This document shows, piece by piece, positions 8,101-16,802 of a stretch of DNA of 64,000 bases (position 1 is the stretch's first letter; every line of letters starts with the position of its first letter). The position numbers were made by a program, and so were the translations under genes. Origin of the DNA: Alphaproteobacteria bacterium (GTDB lineage Bacteria > Pseudomonadota > Alphaproteobacteria > Rs-D84); the NCBI GenBank assembly GCA_017503725.1, contig JAFVSL010000010.1, positions 25,013 through 89,012 of the forward strand, given 5' to 3'. The notes under the pieces are model-generated. The model worked only from the letters and a program-made list of their open reading frames with translations, was not told the origin of the DNA and ran no database searches.

Positions 8101-10856
8101 GATGCAGAATAATATCCGACCATATATTTGGCATCTGATGCGCGCGCGGTCAGGGTTGTTTGCACGGCGCGTCCAGAATTTAATTCGTATCCATTGATAT
8201 TAAGTGACAATAAATATGTGCCGTACAGGATGTTGTCCGGGAACTTTACATTGATATTGGCGATGCCGTTATCATCGGTATATATGTCATCTGTGTCGAA
8301 TGTATATGTTTTTGTGTTGATTGGACTGGTGTCTGATACAGAATCCGCATAGATATTATTTATATCAAATGTATATTGCGAAAAATCATCGAATTTAAAT
8401 TGAAGCGGTCGCAGGGTTGCACGTGCACTGATGCGATTGTTTCTTGCGGGGGTGCCAAACAGGTTGCGTAAATTCACCGTCGCAGATATTGCGTTCGTTG
8501 AAATCCATCCGTCGTCAGATGCCCCCGCAATATTCGCAGAAATTTTAAGTGTGTCGGGTACAAATTCGGCAACCTGGAATGTTGTGTGGCCCAACATATC
8601 TTGGGGTTTGGCACGTACGTTTAATGAATACAGACGAATGTCATATTCACCAATTGGCGCGGTGGATGAAATTGGCGTGGTTAAATCCAATAGTCCGTCT
8701 GATTGCAGGGATATGTTTTTTTCAACAATTGTACGACCACGTGCATCTGATATCTCAACGCGTACCGGTACGCCCGCCAATGATTTAAAAGAATTATTTT
8801 TTATGATCGCACCAATTATCACCGATTCACCCGGTCGGTATATGCCGCGGTCTGTGAAGACATAGGCGTTTAATGGTGTGTCTGAATACGAATATGCGCC
8901 ATCGATATCAAATTTAGAATAATCAACACGCTGGGCATAGGCGGAATTATACGGGATAAAGGAAATGTCATTGTTATTGCGCGCAACAATTGCCACCGGT
9001 TCGCGTGCATTTTTATATTCATCCCACGGCAGGGCCGGTATATTTGCGTGTCCGGCTGCATCTGTGCGCCCAGACCATATTGCATTGCCATTACGCCCCA
9101 GGACGTCTATTTCAATGTCGGCCGCCGGTGTGCCGGTATCCAGGTTTGATACAAATATGTCAGATGTGCCGTCTTGGTTCAATTTGCGAATTATTCCCAG
9201 ATTGGTTACCAATATCAGTCGACGATCACTGAAATTAGCGGCATTTTCAGATGTGCCAACCTGGATAATAAACACGCCCGTTTTATCGTTGGCGACACGG
9301 TCCATATAATCACCCAAATCAATCGAGGCATAGTTCGTTTCAATCGCATTTTTGACGTTCAATGGTATCCGCTTTTGAAATACGACCGACATATCATATG
9401 TTCCAAAAGACCAGGATTTAAATTCGATATCTGATGCGAACACATTGTATGTCTGGGAAATCAGGTGATTGATTTCAGATGATTTTATTTTTGATAAATT
9501 GACGTATGCCGCGTGAACACCACCCCGTGTCATAATCCCCAGTTTTTTGTCCCCGTTAAGGTTTAATATCGCACCGGTTCCAGCAATTTTGACGGTTTGT
9601 TCCGGGTATGCGACGGGTACGACCGTTTGAATGCCGTGTGCCATTATGAAATCGCCATTTGATTTTGCCCCCGATTTAATATCCAGGTATATATAGCGTG
9701 GCCCGGCATCTGGGATGTTGTACGCAAATGCATACTGATATACGCCTGTTGGGGTGGCAAATTTTGTGGGGGCCAGTTTTATTTTTTGTGCGCTGGCTAT
9801 GACGTCTGGGGTAACCTCGTCATTGGACCAGATGTGATTTGTGTCTGTGTCGTTGGTATTGCGATATTGTGGCAACAGATATGCGTTCGTGTATTGCATC
9901 AGGTTACTGGCCGATGGTGCACTGGTCCGGACCAGTATTAGTTGTTGCGAATTGTTTTCTGTGTCATCTGCGACAATCGATTCGATGTCCGTTATTCGAA
10001 ACAGGTTGTCCCGGGCCGATATGGTCGTGTTTGCGGTTAATTTTTTGGTTGATGAATTGCCATTTAGTGCCGAAATACGGTTTATCTTTAACCGTATGTT
10101 TTGTGGCGCATCGGTAACCGGTATTGGGTCCGATATGATAAATGCGGTGCGATTGAAACGGTCAAATTTTATGGAAAAATCTAGTTTTTCGCCATCACGC
10201 TTTAATGAAATCTTGTCCTGAAAATGGTCCGTATCGATTGCGTAATTAAAAGATATTATTGCCACGGCCACCATTGATTGTGGGGTTTGTCGGCTGTGGT
10301 ATGTGTTAAAACTGTCCACGGTGGCGGTGATTTTTGGTGTGGTTATTGTTGTTGTATATTTGTTGGCACGAACATCGGCGTCAAATAACTTTTTCGATGT
10401 GCGGATTGTAAAACGTGTGTCCGCGGGCCACGGTGTGTCGGGGGTAAATTTAAGCGCGTTTGGCCCCGTTATTTCAAAGTTGCCGCGAATATGTGGACTT
10501 ATCTTTATATATTTATGTAAATCGTTTTTGTTAATATTCATCGCAAACGCCGGTGCGTATGGACCCGATTCCCACTGATACGACAATATTATCGGCACAA
10601 CCGGGTTCAAGGTGCGATTGTTATTTATCGTTGGCACATCGGCATCAGATGTAAATACGGCGTTATTAGTGTTTTGAAAAGACTGTGCAATTGGGGTGGT
10701 TGTGTTTAGTTTTACATATGTTGTTTCGGTATTTGTTTTGCCCCCTAAATAGACCCAGGCAGAAATTCCGAATATTGCCACAAATACAACAAACACGCGC
10801 CAAAAATGACGACGTAACCAAGAGGTTTTTGGTTTGTTCTTTTGCTTGCGTGGCAT
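5124..10856 (-). CDS. Alpha-2-macroglobulin family protein with thioester motif
   Basis: A 1910-residue periplasmic protease inhibitor-like protein. Residues about 16-37 are a single membrane anchor after a basic N terminus; no lipobox is seen, unlike the lipoprotein form in Escherichia coli. Many MG-type beta domains follow. The thioester motif CTEQ (Cys1469) is intact and is followed by the alpha-helical thioester domain and a C-terminal receptor-like domain. The start at 10856 has GGAAGGG upstream; a longer in-frame start at 10916 lacks one. It is first in the operon with pbpC. It is expected to trap exogenous proteases covalently in the periplasm. Confidence 0.9.
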   Translation of the reverse strand: MPRKQKNKPKTSWLRRHFWRVFVVFVAIFGISAWVYLGGKTNTETTYVKLNTTTPIAQSFQNTNNAVFTSDADVPTINNNRTLNPVVPIILSYQWESGPYAPAFAMNINKNDLHKYIKISPHIRGNFEITGPNALKFTPDTPWPADTRFTIRTSKKLFDADVRANKYTTTITTPKITATVDSFNTYHSRQTPQSMVAVAIISFNYAIDTDHFQDKISLKRDGEKLDFSIKFDRFNRTAFIISDPIPVTDAPQNIRLKINRISALNGNSSTKKLTANTTISARDNLFRITDIESIVADDTENNSQQLILVRTSAPSASNLMQYTNAYLLPQYRNTNDTDTNHIWSNDEVTPDVIASAQKIKLAPTKFATPTGVYQYAFAYNIPDAGPRYIYLDIKSGAKSNGDFIMAHGIQTVVPVAYPEQTVKIAGTGAILNLNGDKKLGIMTRGGVHAAYVNLSKIKSSEINHLISQTYNVFASDIEFKSWSFGTYDMSVVFQKRIPLNVKNAIETNYASIDLGDYMDRVANDKTGVFIIQVGTSENAANFSDRRLILVTNLGIIRKLNQDGTSDIFVSNLDTGTPAADIEIDVLGRNGNAIWSGRTDAAGHANIPALPWDEYKNAREPVAIVARNNNDISFIPYNSAYAQRVDYSKFDIDGAYSYSDTPLNAYVFTDRGIYRPGESVIIGAIIKNNSFKSLAGVPVRVEISDARGRTIVEKNISLQSDGLLDLTTPISSTAPIGEYDIRLYSLNVRAKPQDMLGHTTFQVAEFVPDTLKISANIAGASDDGWISTNAISATVNLRNLFGTPARNNRISARATLRPLQFKFDDFSQYTFDINNIYADSVSDTSPINTKTYTFDTDDIYTDDNGIANINVKFPDNILYGTYLLSLNINGYELNSGRAVQTTLTARASDAKYMVGYYSASDLKYINRNAERNVNLIALDHTAQPIIANDLTARVIRRETLTSLIKDYNNYYKYQTTTRDNMISQTNITIGENGLSLPINTETPGTYFLQIMDSAERILANIEYFVAGDENTSLATDTNADLSIKLDSDTYAPGDEISVNITAPYTGSGLITIERERVYAYKWFNAQTTSSTHKITIPSEFEGTGYINVSYVRDINSRDIFTSPYTYAVIPFKTNIDNRTIDIKLSAPKTIRDNKLTIDYETNKSGRIMLFAIDEGIIQVARHKIPNPINYFFQKYALNVETFQILSLLLPEYKILREFAKTGGGDYDGGAFEELSAALVNPFARRAAKPVAFYSGIRNTNAHTPEQITFDIPDDFNGALKIFAIAANDNAIGANDITTTVQSPLIISMTAPTFVAPNDTFDVNAVITNLSNLGDVATIQTDAVVSDSLSLTSNATKTSQIANDAQQLFVFNVRANDVPMASEITINAMALNDNGLPLLNRAMNATLSVRPTTPFITDIKTGTIPKSEIKISDFQIDLYPEKSSRKIYVSNQPTVLARPLFEYLNNYEFPCTEQIVSRAMPYALMPHNAILGTNYDLSAKQISSAINTLRNRQNDNGSFALWASNQDGLSTTPDTVNLTAYVVNFLSLANENGFSIPDTMLGRAIDFLRQYATQTITDDASARALAYAIYNITQNGFVTTAYIDKFQEYANQNMRNWDATISGAYIAASLEMMKQSTSANELIDKYRMSKSSKFKYNTTYENNVSDDAMYIHISNRFFNRPINDLGNAINGYINSGNYDAYTSARIIMALGGTPNGTVTANDITIASAQDNIKPTEIAGTLSAELPDDVNKIKISCASCVNTPLYYAIVQSGFTRHVTDKSNGIEIVREYLDMDGNQITHANLGDIVNVKITARARGTNHLPNVAIVDLLPGGFVAEDISGDAEFSEIREDRVVIYTDLNRYEKSFSYRAQLTAGGTFAVPPIRAMSLYNAGIFGTDTNNAPAFHVINATND

Positions 10857-11037
10857 ATATTTTCCCTTCCGATTACATATATGTACATATGTTAAAGTTA
10901 TATTTTGAAAAGACAAGTTTTTTATTTGGTATTTGTTCCTGGGGATTTTTTAATTTTTGTTGCCTACAATGTATTCAATGCACAGGGCGGACCAGGGGGG
11001 AAAGACATATCCCTAACCAGTCCAAAGGAGTATCAAA

Positions 11038-11634
11038 GTGGTATATGGTTATATTCGTGTTTCAACAGACCATCAGACAACTGAAAATCAGCGGTTCGAG
11101 ATAATGAAGTTCTGTGAAAAGCAAGATATAGTAATTGATTGCTGGATAGAAGAAACAATATCTGCAACCAAAGATCTGAATAAACGTAAACTGGGACGCC
11201 TGATTAAGCGGATTCAAAAAGATGATATGATAATTGCATCAGAATTGTCGCGCCTGGGGCGTAATCTATTGCAAATTATGAGTATTTTGCATCACTGTAT
11301 GGATATCGGCGCAAAGATATGGACGATAAAGGATAATTATCGCCTTGGGTCAGATATCACCAGCAAGGTTTTAGCGTTTGCGTTCGGATTGTCGGCGGAA
11401 ATTGAAAGAAATCTGATTTCTCAGCGTACCAAGGAGGCTCTGGCGCGTATCCGGGCCGAGGGCAAACACGTTGGTCGTCCCCGGGGCAGTTGTAACACAC
11501 AAAAATTGGCGGGGCGTGAAAAATATATCGCCCAGAAACTTGAAGACGGACAATCAAAATATGAAATTGCACGTCGGCTGCGTGTTCATCGTGATACCCT
11601 GGCCAGGTTTATTGTGGAAAATGATATTGCCTAG
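11038..11634 (+). CDS. Small serine recombinase, Mpi-like invertase/resolvase
   Basis: A 198-residue serine recombinase beginning VYGYIRVST, with the nucleophile Ser in RVS. The catalytic arginines are in SRLGRN, the long E helix is around AEIERNLISQRTKEAL, then GRPRG and a C-terminal helix-turn-helix (SKYEIARRLRVHRDTLARFI). The sequence feels closest to the master DNA invertase Mpi group of gut bacteria. It starts with GTG, with AAAGGAG 7 nt upstream. The 5' region (10960-11020) has a TACAAT box and a possible GGAC/GTCC hairpin. No partner genes or clear invertible repeats adjoin it. It overlaps the S8 protease gene tail by 4 bp. Confidence 0.88.
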   Translation: MVYGYIRVSTDHQTTENQRFEIMKFCEKQDIVIDCWIEETISATKDLNKRKLGRLIKRIQKDDMIIASELSRLGRNLLQIMSILHHCMDIGAKIWTIKDNYRLGSDITSKVLAFAFGLSAEIERNLISQRTKEALARIRAEGKHVGRPRGSCNTQKLAGREKYIAQKLEDGQSKYEIARRLRVHRDTLARFIVENDIA

Positions 11635-13490
11635 AATGTGATTTTTCCACGTGTCAGGATATAAAATTCGTCTGTGCCGTATGGATTATCTACAAAGCCG
11701 GCCGTAATATTTTTATATCCAACGTTGTATTCAATGGCCGGACGTGACACCAGGTCGATGTTATGGTTTGCATATATCAACGTGCCGTTTGCATCACGAC
11801 CCGTTGGTATGCGCATTGTCATTGTGCCGTCTAAAATAGCATCGTTTGTCGCGACTGATAATTTCCAATCGCCAAATTCTGCGCCCAGGGTGATGGATGT
11901 GGTATAAACATTCGATATGTCGGTAATGATGGATTCACCACTGATGCGGGGGTTGGCAATACCAAATTCGGTGCGCTGGAATAATTTTACATTTCCGATG
12001 TTGTATTCGCCACGTGACGCAATAAATGTTATTTGGGTCTTGTCGTCTGTGCTTAAAAATCCGTCCGCCCCCAGAAAGTCGCTGTTGCGCAGACCAAATT
12101 CAAAGTTGCCAAACGCTGCAACATTCTGTGTTTCTTCGCGCAGGCGAATAAATCCGCGTCCCTGGTTCTTTACTTTGATATTATCATTTAATTTTGTTGT
12201 AAATGCGCGACCAAATCCGTCAACAAATGCCAATTCCAGATTTTCGTCCTTGATTTGTTTGGCGATTGTGCCAGATACCTGAACGGTTGTTAAAGGACGG
12301 GTGATGTTTTCAGAAATTGGAACCAGTTCCGCACCAACCGGGCGTGTTGCACGTTCTAAATCCAGCATCCCGTGCCCATAGGTTTCGTCAACGCCGACAA
12401 CACCCAAGTCACGTGCGGTCGCAAATAATAATTCTGTTATCTGTGTGGATTTCATATATGGGAACGCTTCGCGGATGACGGCGATGGCGGCGGTGACGAT
12501 TGGGGTCGCAAAACTGGTGCCGTTGATGTTCGATGAATATCCCGCCGACAGGTTTGTCCCCGGTGCCGTTATACAGTAATCCTTGGTTATGCCACAGGCA
12601 TTACTGAAATCGGCCAATGCGCCCGTTTCATTATCCCACGCGACAACGTTTACAAAATGCCCAACCATATCATCAGACACCAGGGGCAGGGCAGATATCG
12701 CCCCGGATTGGTTCGTGCCGTTATTGCCCGCCGCCCAGACAAAGATTGCATCACGTTCGCGCGCGGCGCGTTCCATAGATTCGATGAAGTGCGCATCTGT
12801 TGCGTGAACCAAGTCATTTCTGGATTTTATTTGCGTGGCATAGCGGTTTTTGATAACCCAACTGGCGTTATAAATGTTCGCATCGGTGGCCGAATTTATA
12901 ATGTCGCCAATTTGATTGAATGCCAAGAAGTTTTCGTCGCCATCAATAATCTTGTAATTGTTGATTGTGGCATCGGGGGCGATTGTGGTGGATGCGATTT
13001 GCGCAACCTTTTGCCCGTGCCATACGTCAAAGCCGGTGTCCAGAATCGCAATGGTTGAATTTTTTCCCGTGTATCCACGTGCCAATGAATATGCCACACG
13101 AATTTCATTATATTGATCAAAGTTTCGGGCATAGTTTTTATCGCCCATAACATTGGCCAGCTGAATGTCTGATACGTCGCCGCCAACGTGCATATATGCA
13201 GACATTGTTGCCATTTGTGGTTGTGGGATGGATGTGGTGGCCCCATTGTCGCCACCGCCCAATGCGCCCCCCATCAATGCCAGGCCCGCACCAACCGCCG
13301 CCAACGCGCCACCCGCAATTACGCCGCCGGATACAAAAGAAAATGAATTACGTGATTTACATTCGTCTGGATTGTTCTTGCGATATATGGCATTGTCACA
13401 ACGCGATGCGTTTATTGTAAATGCATCGGCCGACCCCGCCACGGTGGCGGTACATAAAATTGCCGACAAAAATGCATTCATCCAACGCAT
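11631..13490 (-). CDS. Secreted subtilisin-family (S8) serine protease, possible autotransporter
   Basis: A 619-residue protein with a signal peptide, then a Gly/Ala-rich hydrophobic stretch (about 54-82) that may be a linker or membrane segment. The protease domain has Asp in AILDTGFD (about residue 151), His in WHGQKVAQIA (about 158) and Ser in NGTSFATPIV. The Asp-His gap is only 7 residues, whereas subtilisins usually have 30 or more. The C-terminal about 200 residues are strand-rich and end in Phe, as in outer-membrane barrels, so it may be surface-displayed. The ATG at 13490 has GGGGGA upstream; the promoter is at 13531-13558. Confidence 0.8.
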   Translation of the reverse strand: MRWMNAFLSAILCTATVAGSADAFTINASRCDNAIYRKNNPDECKSRNSFSFVSGGVIAGGALAAVGAGLALMGGALGGGDNGATTSIPQPQMATMSAYMHVGGDVSDIQLANVMGDKNYARNFDQYNEIRVAYSLARGYTGKNSTIAILDTGFDVWHGQKVAQIASTTIAPDATINNYKIIDGDENFLAFNQIGDIINSATDANIYNASWVIKNRYATQIKSRNDLVHATDAHFIESMERAARERDAIFVWAAGNNGTNQSGAISALPLVSDDMVGHFVNVVAWDNETGALADFSNACGITKDYCITAPGTNLSAGYSSNINGTSFATPIVTAAIAVIREAFPYMKSTQITELLFATARDLGVVGVDETYGHGMLDLERATRPVGAELVPISENITRPLTTVQVSGTIAKQIKDENLELAFVDGFGRAFTTKLNDNIKVKNQGRGFIRLREETQNVAAFGNFEFGLRNSDFLGADGFLSTDDKTQITFIASRGEYNIGNVKLFQRTEFGIANPRISGESIITDISNVYTTSITLGAEFGDWKLSVATNDAILDGTMTMRIPTGRDANGTLIYANHNIDLVSRPAIEYNVGYKNITAGFVDNPYGTDEFYILTRGKITF

Positions 13491-13530
13491 CTTTTCAATC
13501 CCCCGTGGGCACCACACCCACACACTTATA

Positions 13531-13558
13531 AATATAGTACAAAATACCCAGTTGTCAA
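13531..13558 (-). promoter_or_regulatory. Sigma70-type promoter for the S8 protease
   Basis: TTGACA (13553-13558) and TATATT (13531-13536) on the minus strand are 16 nt apart. Confidence 0.7.
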
Positions 13559-13605
13559 TGTTTTAGATGCTGAAACAATTTTGTGGAATTTGGGGAATTT
13601 TGTTG

Positions 13606-13792
13606 TATAATTGGCGATGTTACGGCGATTGCCGTGATGGGGATTAACAACCCCTGTAGTTGTTCGAAAGAACATAAAAATCCAAACCCAATTTTCTGGG
13701 GTTGGATGGTGCTTAATATGTTGAATATGCACGCTATTGCTACAGTAGTTGTTAACGTCCAACCCCATCTGTTTCTTACAGATGGTTTTTTT
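13606..13792 (+). ncRNA. Structured RNA element, copy A (attenuator-like)
   Basis: This fills most of the gap 13491-13818. A TATAAT box (13606-13611) is followed by hairpins ACGGC/GCCGT, GGGG-loop-CCCC (13639-13654) and a GAAA-tetraloop hairpin (13662-13673). Then comes a domain closed by GGGGTTGGA (13698-13706) with TCCAACCCC (13758-13766). Inside are the helix GTGC/GCAC with loop AATATGTTGAATA and a CTATT hairpin. Loop bases TTAACAAC (13644-13651) can pair with GTTGTTAA (13748-13755) as an 8-bp pseudoknot. The terminator CCATCTG/CAGATGG plus seven T follows at 13765-13792. An upstream TCCAAACCC (13681-13689) can compete for GGGTTGGA. It shares its plan with copies B and C. Confidence 0.75.
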
Positions 13793-13818
13793 ATTCGCAA
13801 GAAAAAGAGGGTTCGTTT

Positions 13819-14058
13819 ATGGAATTGGTAGAAGCAGAAGGGCAGTTGTCTAATATTCTCGATGACCTGGAAGGGTTCTTTAAAAGGCACCCGGGCTATG
13901 AAACGAATAGTATGACGTTAATGCGTTTGATGAATCTTGTGTACAAGGAACTGTGCCTGTATCTTTCCCGGTCCAAGCGATATGTTCTTGATATCCAAGA
14001 GGCCGATTCCGACATATCTGTACGTGAAATAATAAAGCGGAAAAAAGGTGTACTGTAA
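13819..14058 (+). CDS. Hypothetical protein, 79 aa, downstream of RNA copy A
   Basis: A small helical, charged protein (MELVEAEGQLSNIL start) with no signal peptide or known motif. AGAGGG precedes the ATG. It lies 26 nt after the U-tract of RNA copy A, so it would be expressed only by read-through of that terminator unless another promoter exists. Function unknown. Confidence 0.65.
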   Translation: MELVEAEGQLSNILDDLEGFFKRHPGYETNSMTLMRLMNLVYKELCLYLSRSKRYVLDIQEADSDISVREIIKRKKGVL

Positions 14059-14071
14059 TTTATATTTTTAC

Positions 14072-14213
14072 TTGATTTTTTGCGGGGTTTGGTCTATTAT
14101 CGGGGCACGCACATCCGTGCGAAGAACACAACCGTTGTGCTAAATTTGTGTCCAAATGCATAATTTGGCTGTCCGCACACGGCGAGGATAACAACACAAA
14201 AAAGGATAAAAAT
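14072..14213 (+). promoter_or_regulatory. rpsB promoter and structured leader
   Basis: TTGATT (14072-14077) and TATTAT (14095-14100) are 17 nt apart. The leader of about 110 nt contains hairpins GCACG/CGTGC and CACAAC/GTTGTG. S2 operons are often autoregulated by their leader, which these hairpins could serve; that is inference. Confidence 0.6.
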
Positions 14214-15065
14214 ATGGCATTGCCAACATTTACAATGAAACAGTTGATGGAAGCGGGTGTACATTTTGGTCACCACACACGTCGCTGGAATCCGTTAATG
14301 ACACCATACGTTTATGGCGTTAAAGATAAAATCCACATCATCAATTTGAACAAGACTGCACCATTGTTGCATCGTTCTTTGGTAGCATTGGAAGCAATCG
14401 CCGCCGCCGGTGGTAAGATTCTGTTCGTTGCAACCAAACATCAGGCAAAAGACATCGTAAAAGATGCCGCCGAACGTTGCGGTCAGTACTATGTTAACAA
14501 CCGCTGGTTGGGTGGTATGTTGACAAACTGGACAACGGTTTCACAGTCTATTCGTCGCTTGAAGAAGATGGAAGCAGATATCGAAAACGCAGAAAAATTG
14601 GGCCTGACCAAGAAAGAAGTTGGTGTTATGACCAAAGAAGTTGAAAAACTGCGTGATATTTTCGGCGGTATTTTGGATATGCACGGCGTTCCACAGGCGA
14701 TGGTCGTTATCGACGTTCCACGTGAAATGAATGCAGTACGCGAGGCAAAAAATCTGGATATCCCAACAATCGCAATCTGTGATACGAATGCGAATCCAGA
14801 AATGGTTGATTATCCGGTTCCGGGTAATGACGACGCCGCACGTGCAACACAATTGTATTGCGACCTGTTCGTGGATGCGATTTTGTCCGGTATTGAAAAA
14901 CGTCTGGGTGGCGCAGCCGGTAAAAAAATCGAATCTGATATGAAAGCAGATGCCGCTGATGAATTAGAAGATGAAATCAAGGAAAAAGAAGCCAAGATTA
15001 AATCTAAAACATCCGAGGCACGCGCCGAACGTCGCGGTAAATTGGCGGAAAAAGCCGATAAATAA
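14214..15065 (+). CDS. rpsB: 30S ribosomal protein S2
   Basis: A 283-residue S2 with the usual N terminus (MKQLMEAGVHFGHHTRRWNP) and the conserved RWLGGMLTNW and DVPREMNAVREA motifs. A lysine/glutamate-rich C-terminal extension of about 40 residues exceeds the bacterial norm of about 240. ATG 14214 has AAAGGA upstream; an in-frame ATG at 14148 lies in the leader and is rejected. tsf follows, as in most bacteria, but a GC hairpin lies between them. Confidence 0.97.
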   Translation: MALPTFTMKQLMEAGVHFGHHTRRWNPLMTPYVYGVKDKIHIINLNKTAPLLHRSLVALEAIAAAGGKILFVATKHQAKDIVKDAAERCGQYYVNNRWLGGMLTNWTTVSQSIRRLKKMEADIENAEKLGLTKKEVGVMTKEVEKLRDIFGGILDMHGVPQAMVVIDVPREMNAVREAKNLDIPTIAICDTNANPEMVDYPVPGNDDAARATQLYCDLFVDAILSGIEKRLGGAAGKKIESDMKADAADELEDEIKEKEAKIKSKTSEARAERRGKLAEKADK

Positions 15066-15086
15066 TTTTTTATCGATATAAAAAAC

Positions 15087-15122
15087 GCCGGGGGATTGCC
15101 CCCGGCAACAAGATTCTTTTTT
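15087..15122 (+). terminator. Hairpin between rpsB and tsf
   Basis: GCCGGGGG/CCCCCGGC with a 4-nt loop. The T-rich tract begins only after ten more bases, so it may attenuate rather than stop transcription into tsf. Confidence 0.6.
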
Positions 15123-15149
15123 AATTAAAAACATTGGGAGAAAACACAA

Positions 15150-16019
15150 ATGGCAGAAATTACAGCAAAATTGATTCAAGAACTGCGCGAAAAAACATCC
15201 GCGGGTATGATGGATTGTAAGAAAGCCTTGATGGAAAATGATGGTGATATTCAGGCCGCTGCGGATTGGTTGCGCCAGAAAGGTATTGTAAAGGCTGCGT
15301 CCAAGGCGGGTCGTGTTGCGGCATCGGGTTTGGTTACCGTTGTCAAGGCCGACGGTATGGGCTGTGTCGTTGAATTGAACGCGGAAACAGACTTTGTTGC
15401 CAAAAATGAAAAGTTCCAGAAATTGGTTGCCGATGTTGCAAACAAGGCATTGGAATTGGGTGGTGATTTTGATGCAACACTGAACGCGGTCAAAGATGAT
15501 ATCGCGGCAACAATTGCGACAATTGGTGAAAATATGAACCTGCGTCGTATTGCAACGGTAAAGGGCGACAAAATCTTTACATACATCCACAATGCTTTGG
15601 TTCCGGGTATGGGCCAGATTGGTGTTGCGGTTGCAATCAATGGTGATGACGCTAAGATCGATGAAATCGGTTCGAAAATTGCAATGCACGTTGCGGCAAA
15701 CAAACCAGAATTTATGACAATCGCAGACGTTGATCCGGTTGCGGTTGAACGTGAAAAGAAAGTGTTTGTTGAATCTGGTGCGACGGCGGGTAAACCAGAA
15801 ATGGTCGTAGAAAAGATGATTCAGGGCCGTATCAACAAATGGTATGCGGAATCCGTTCTGGAAGAACAGCCATTCGTTATGGACCCATCCAAGACGGTCA
15901 AAGAAGTTATTGCAGATGCCAATGGTAAATTGGCGGGCTTTGCGTTCTTTGTCTTGGGCGAAGGTATCGAAAAGCGCGAAGACAATTTGGCCGACGAAGT
16001 CGCCAAAATGTTGAAATAA
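15150..16019 (+). CDS. tsf: Elongation factor Ts
   Basis: A 289-residue EF-Ts, the nucleotide-exchange factor for EF-Tu. It has the N-terminal UBA-like segment (LIQELREKTSAGMMDCKKALME), the TDFVAKN core motif and the dimerisation domain. GGGAG lies upstream of the ATG. It is the second gene of the rpsB-tsf unit and is followed by a strong terminator. Confidence 0.97.
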   Translation: MAEITAKLIQELREKTSAGMMDCKKALMENDGDIQAAADWLRQKGIVKAASKAGRVAASGLVTVVKADGMGCVVELNAETDFVAKNEKFQKLVADVANKALELGGDFDATLNAVKDDIAATIATIGENMNLRRIATVKGDKIFTYIHNALVPGMGQIGVAVAINGDDAKIDEIGSKIAMHVAANKPEFMTIADVDPVAVEREKKVFVESGATAGKPEMVVEKMIQGRINKWYAESVLEEQPFVMDPSKTVKEVIADANGKLAGFAFFVLGEGIEKREDNLADEVAKMLK

Positions 16020-16046
16020 AAAATCCCCCGTTTGGGGGATTTTTAT
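16018..16046 (+). terminator. Rho-independent terminator after tsf
   Basis: AAATCCCCC/GGGGGATTT with loop GTTT and a T-run. Confidence 0.85.
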
Positions 16047-16074
16047 TGTGTTTTTTGGTGGCTAGTATTATAAT
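16046..16074 (+). promoter_or_regulatory. Promoter giving a leaderless transcript
   Basis: TTGTGT (16046-16051) and TATAAT (16069-16074) are 17 nt apart. The -10 box ends 6 nt before the ATG at 16081 and no Shine-Dalgarno is present, so transcription should start at or next to the A of the start codon. Confidence 0.65.
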
Positions 16075-16080
16075 TCTTGT

Positions 16081-16308
16081 ATGCATATATCAAAAGAAAC
16101 TATTGTTCGGGCAAATGAAAGAACTCGTCGTGAGTTGGCGGGGCTATCCCCAGATGAACGTCAGGCTTATATATTTAACAAGATACAGACCGCGCCATAC
16201 GGGACGGAAGTGTTGCGTGGATTTGCTGAATATTATCGCAAGCGTTATCCTAGTTATAACAGCTGTTTTGCAACATTGTTGGATGAACTAAATAAAAGGC
16301 AGAAGTAA
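16081..16308 (+). CDS. Hypothetical protein, 75 aa
   Basis: A basic helical protein, first of a two-gene unit. I recognise no family. It is probably translated from a leaderless mRNA. The stop codon is separated from the next ATG by one base, so the two genes are translationally linked. Confidence 0.65.
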   Translation: MHISKETIVRANERTRRELAGLSPDERQAYIFNKIQTAPYGTEVLRGFAEYYRKRYPSYNSCFATLLDELNKRQK

Positions 16309-16309
16309 A

Positions 16310-16732
16310 ATGGAAAAATATCGCGTAAAAAATGTACGCCCCCAAGATGATGATTTGTACCAGACGCTCGATTTGGAGGGGATAAACAATGCTGCAATGC
16401 CAAAGTGGAATGATGTTTATGTTTATCGTTTAGAACCACGCTTTCAAATTGGGGATACATTCAAGTTATACACAGATAACAGTATTGCGCATATTAGTAA
16501 GGCTTATTCTTATAAAATTAATGGGAAAACTTTTGTCGATATTCAATTGATTCCTCAGACACGATATTCGCTTGAACATTTTTATGATGATATGTCGGCA
16601 ATAGATGCGTTGCGTATGAAATATGATGTTGCGTGCGCTTTGCGGACTCAGAAGATTCGTCCGACATTAAGCGCAGCAAATAATTTGCGTTTGTTGATAT
16701 CAGAATTGCCATTCTTACAAAAAACAATGTAA
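16310..16732 (+). CDS. Hypothetical protein, 140 aa
   Basis: A soluble protein with a strand-rich N-terminal part and a helical C-terminal part. No recognised family and no export signal. The ATG follows AGGCAGAAGTAAA at the end of the previous gene. It ends in a terminator (16733-16760). Confidence 0.65.
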   Translation: MEKYRVKNVRPQDDDLYQTLDLEGINNAAMPKWNDVYVYRLEPRFQIGDTFKLYTDNSIAHISKAYSYKINGKTFVDIQLIPQTRYSLEHFYDDMSAIDALRMKYDVACALRTQKIRPTLSAANNLRLLISELPFLQKTM

Positions 16733-16760
16733 AAATCCTGCCCTTGGCGGGATTTTTTTA
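16733..16760 (+). terminator. Rho-independent terminator
   Basis: Hairpin ATCCTGCC/GGCGGGAT followed by seven T. Confidence 0.8.
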
Positions 16761-16802
16761 ATATATGAGACCAGAATACTTTTATTTATATAAGCACAAA
16801 GC

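Noticed and set aside
13606..13792. Reading the three RNA elements as retron ncRNAs
   Set aside because: No reverse transcriptase is near any copy, and the terminator-before-gene layout fits attenuation better.
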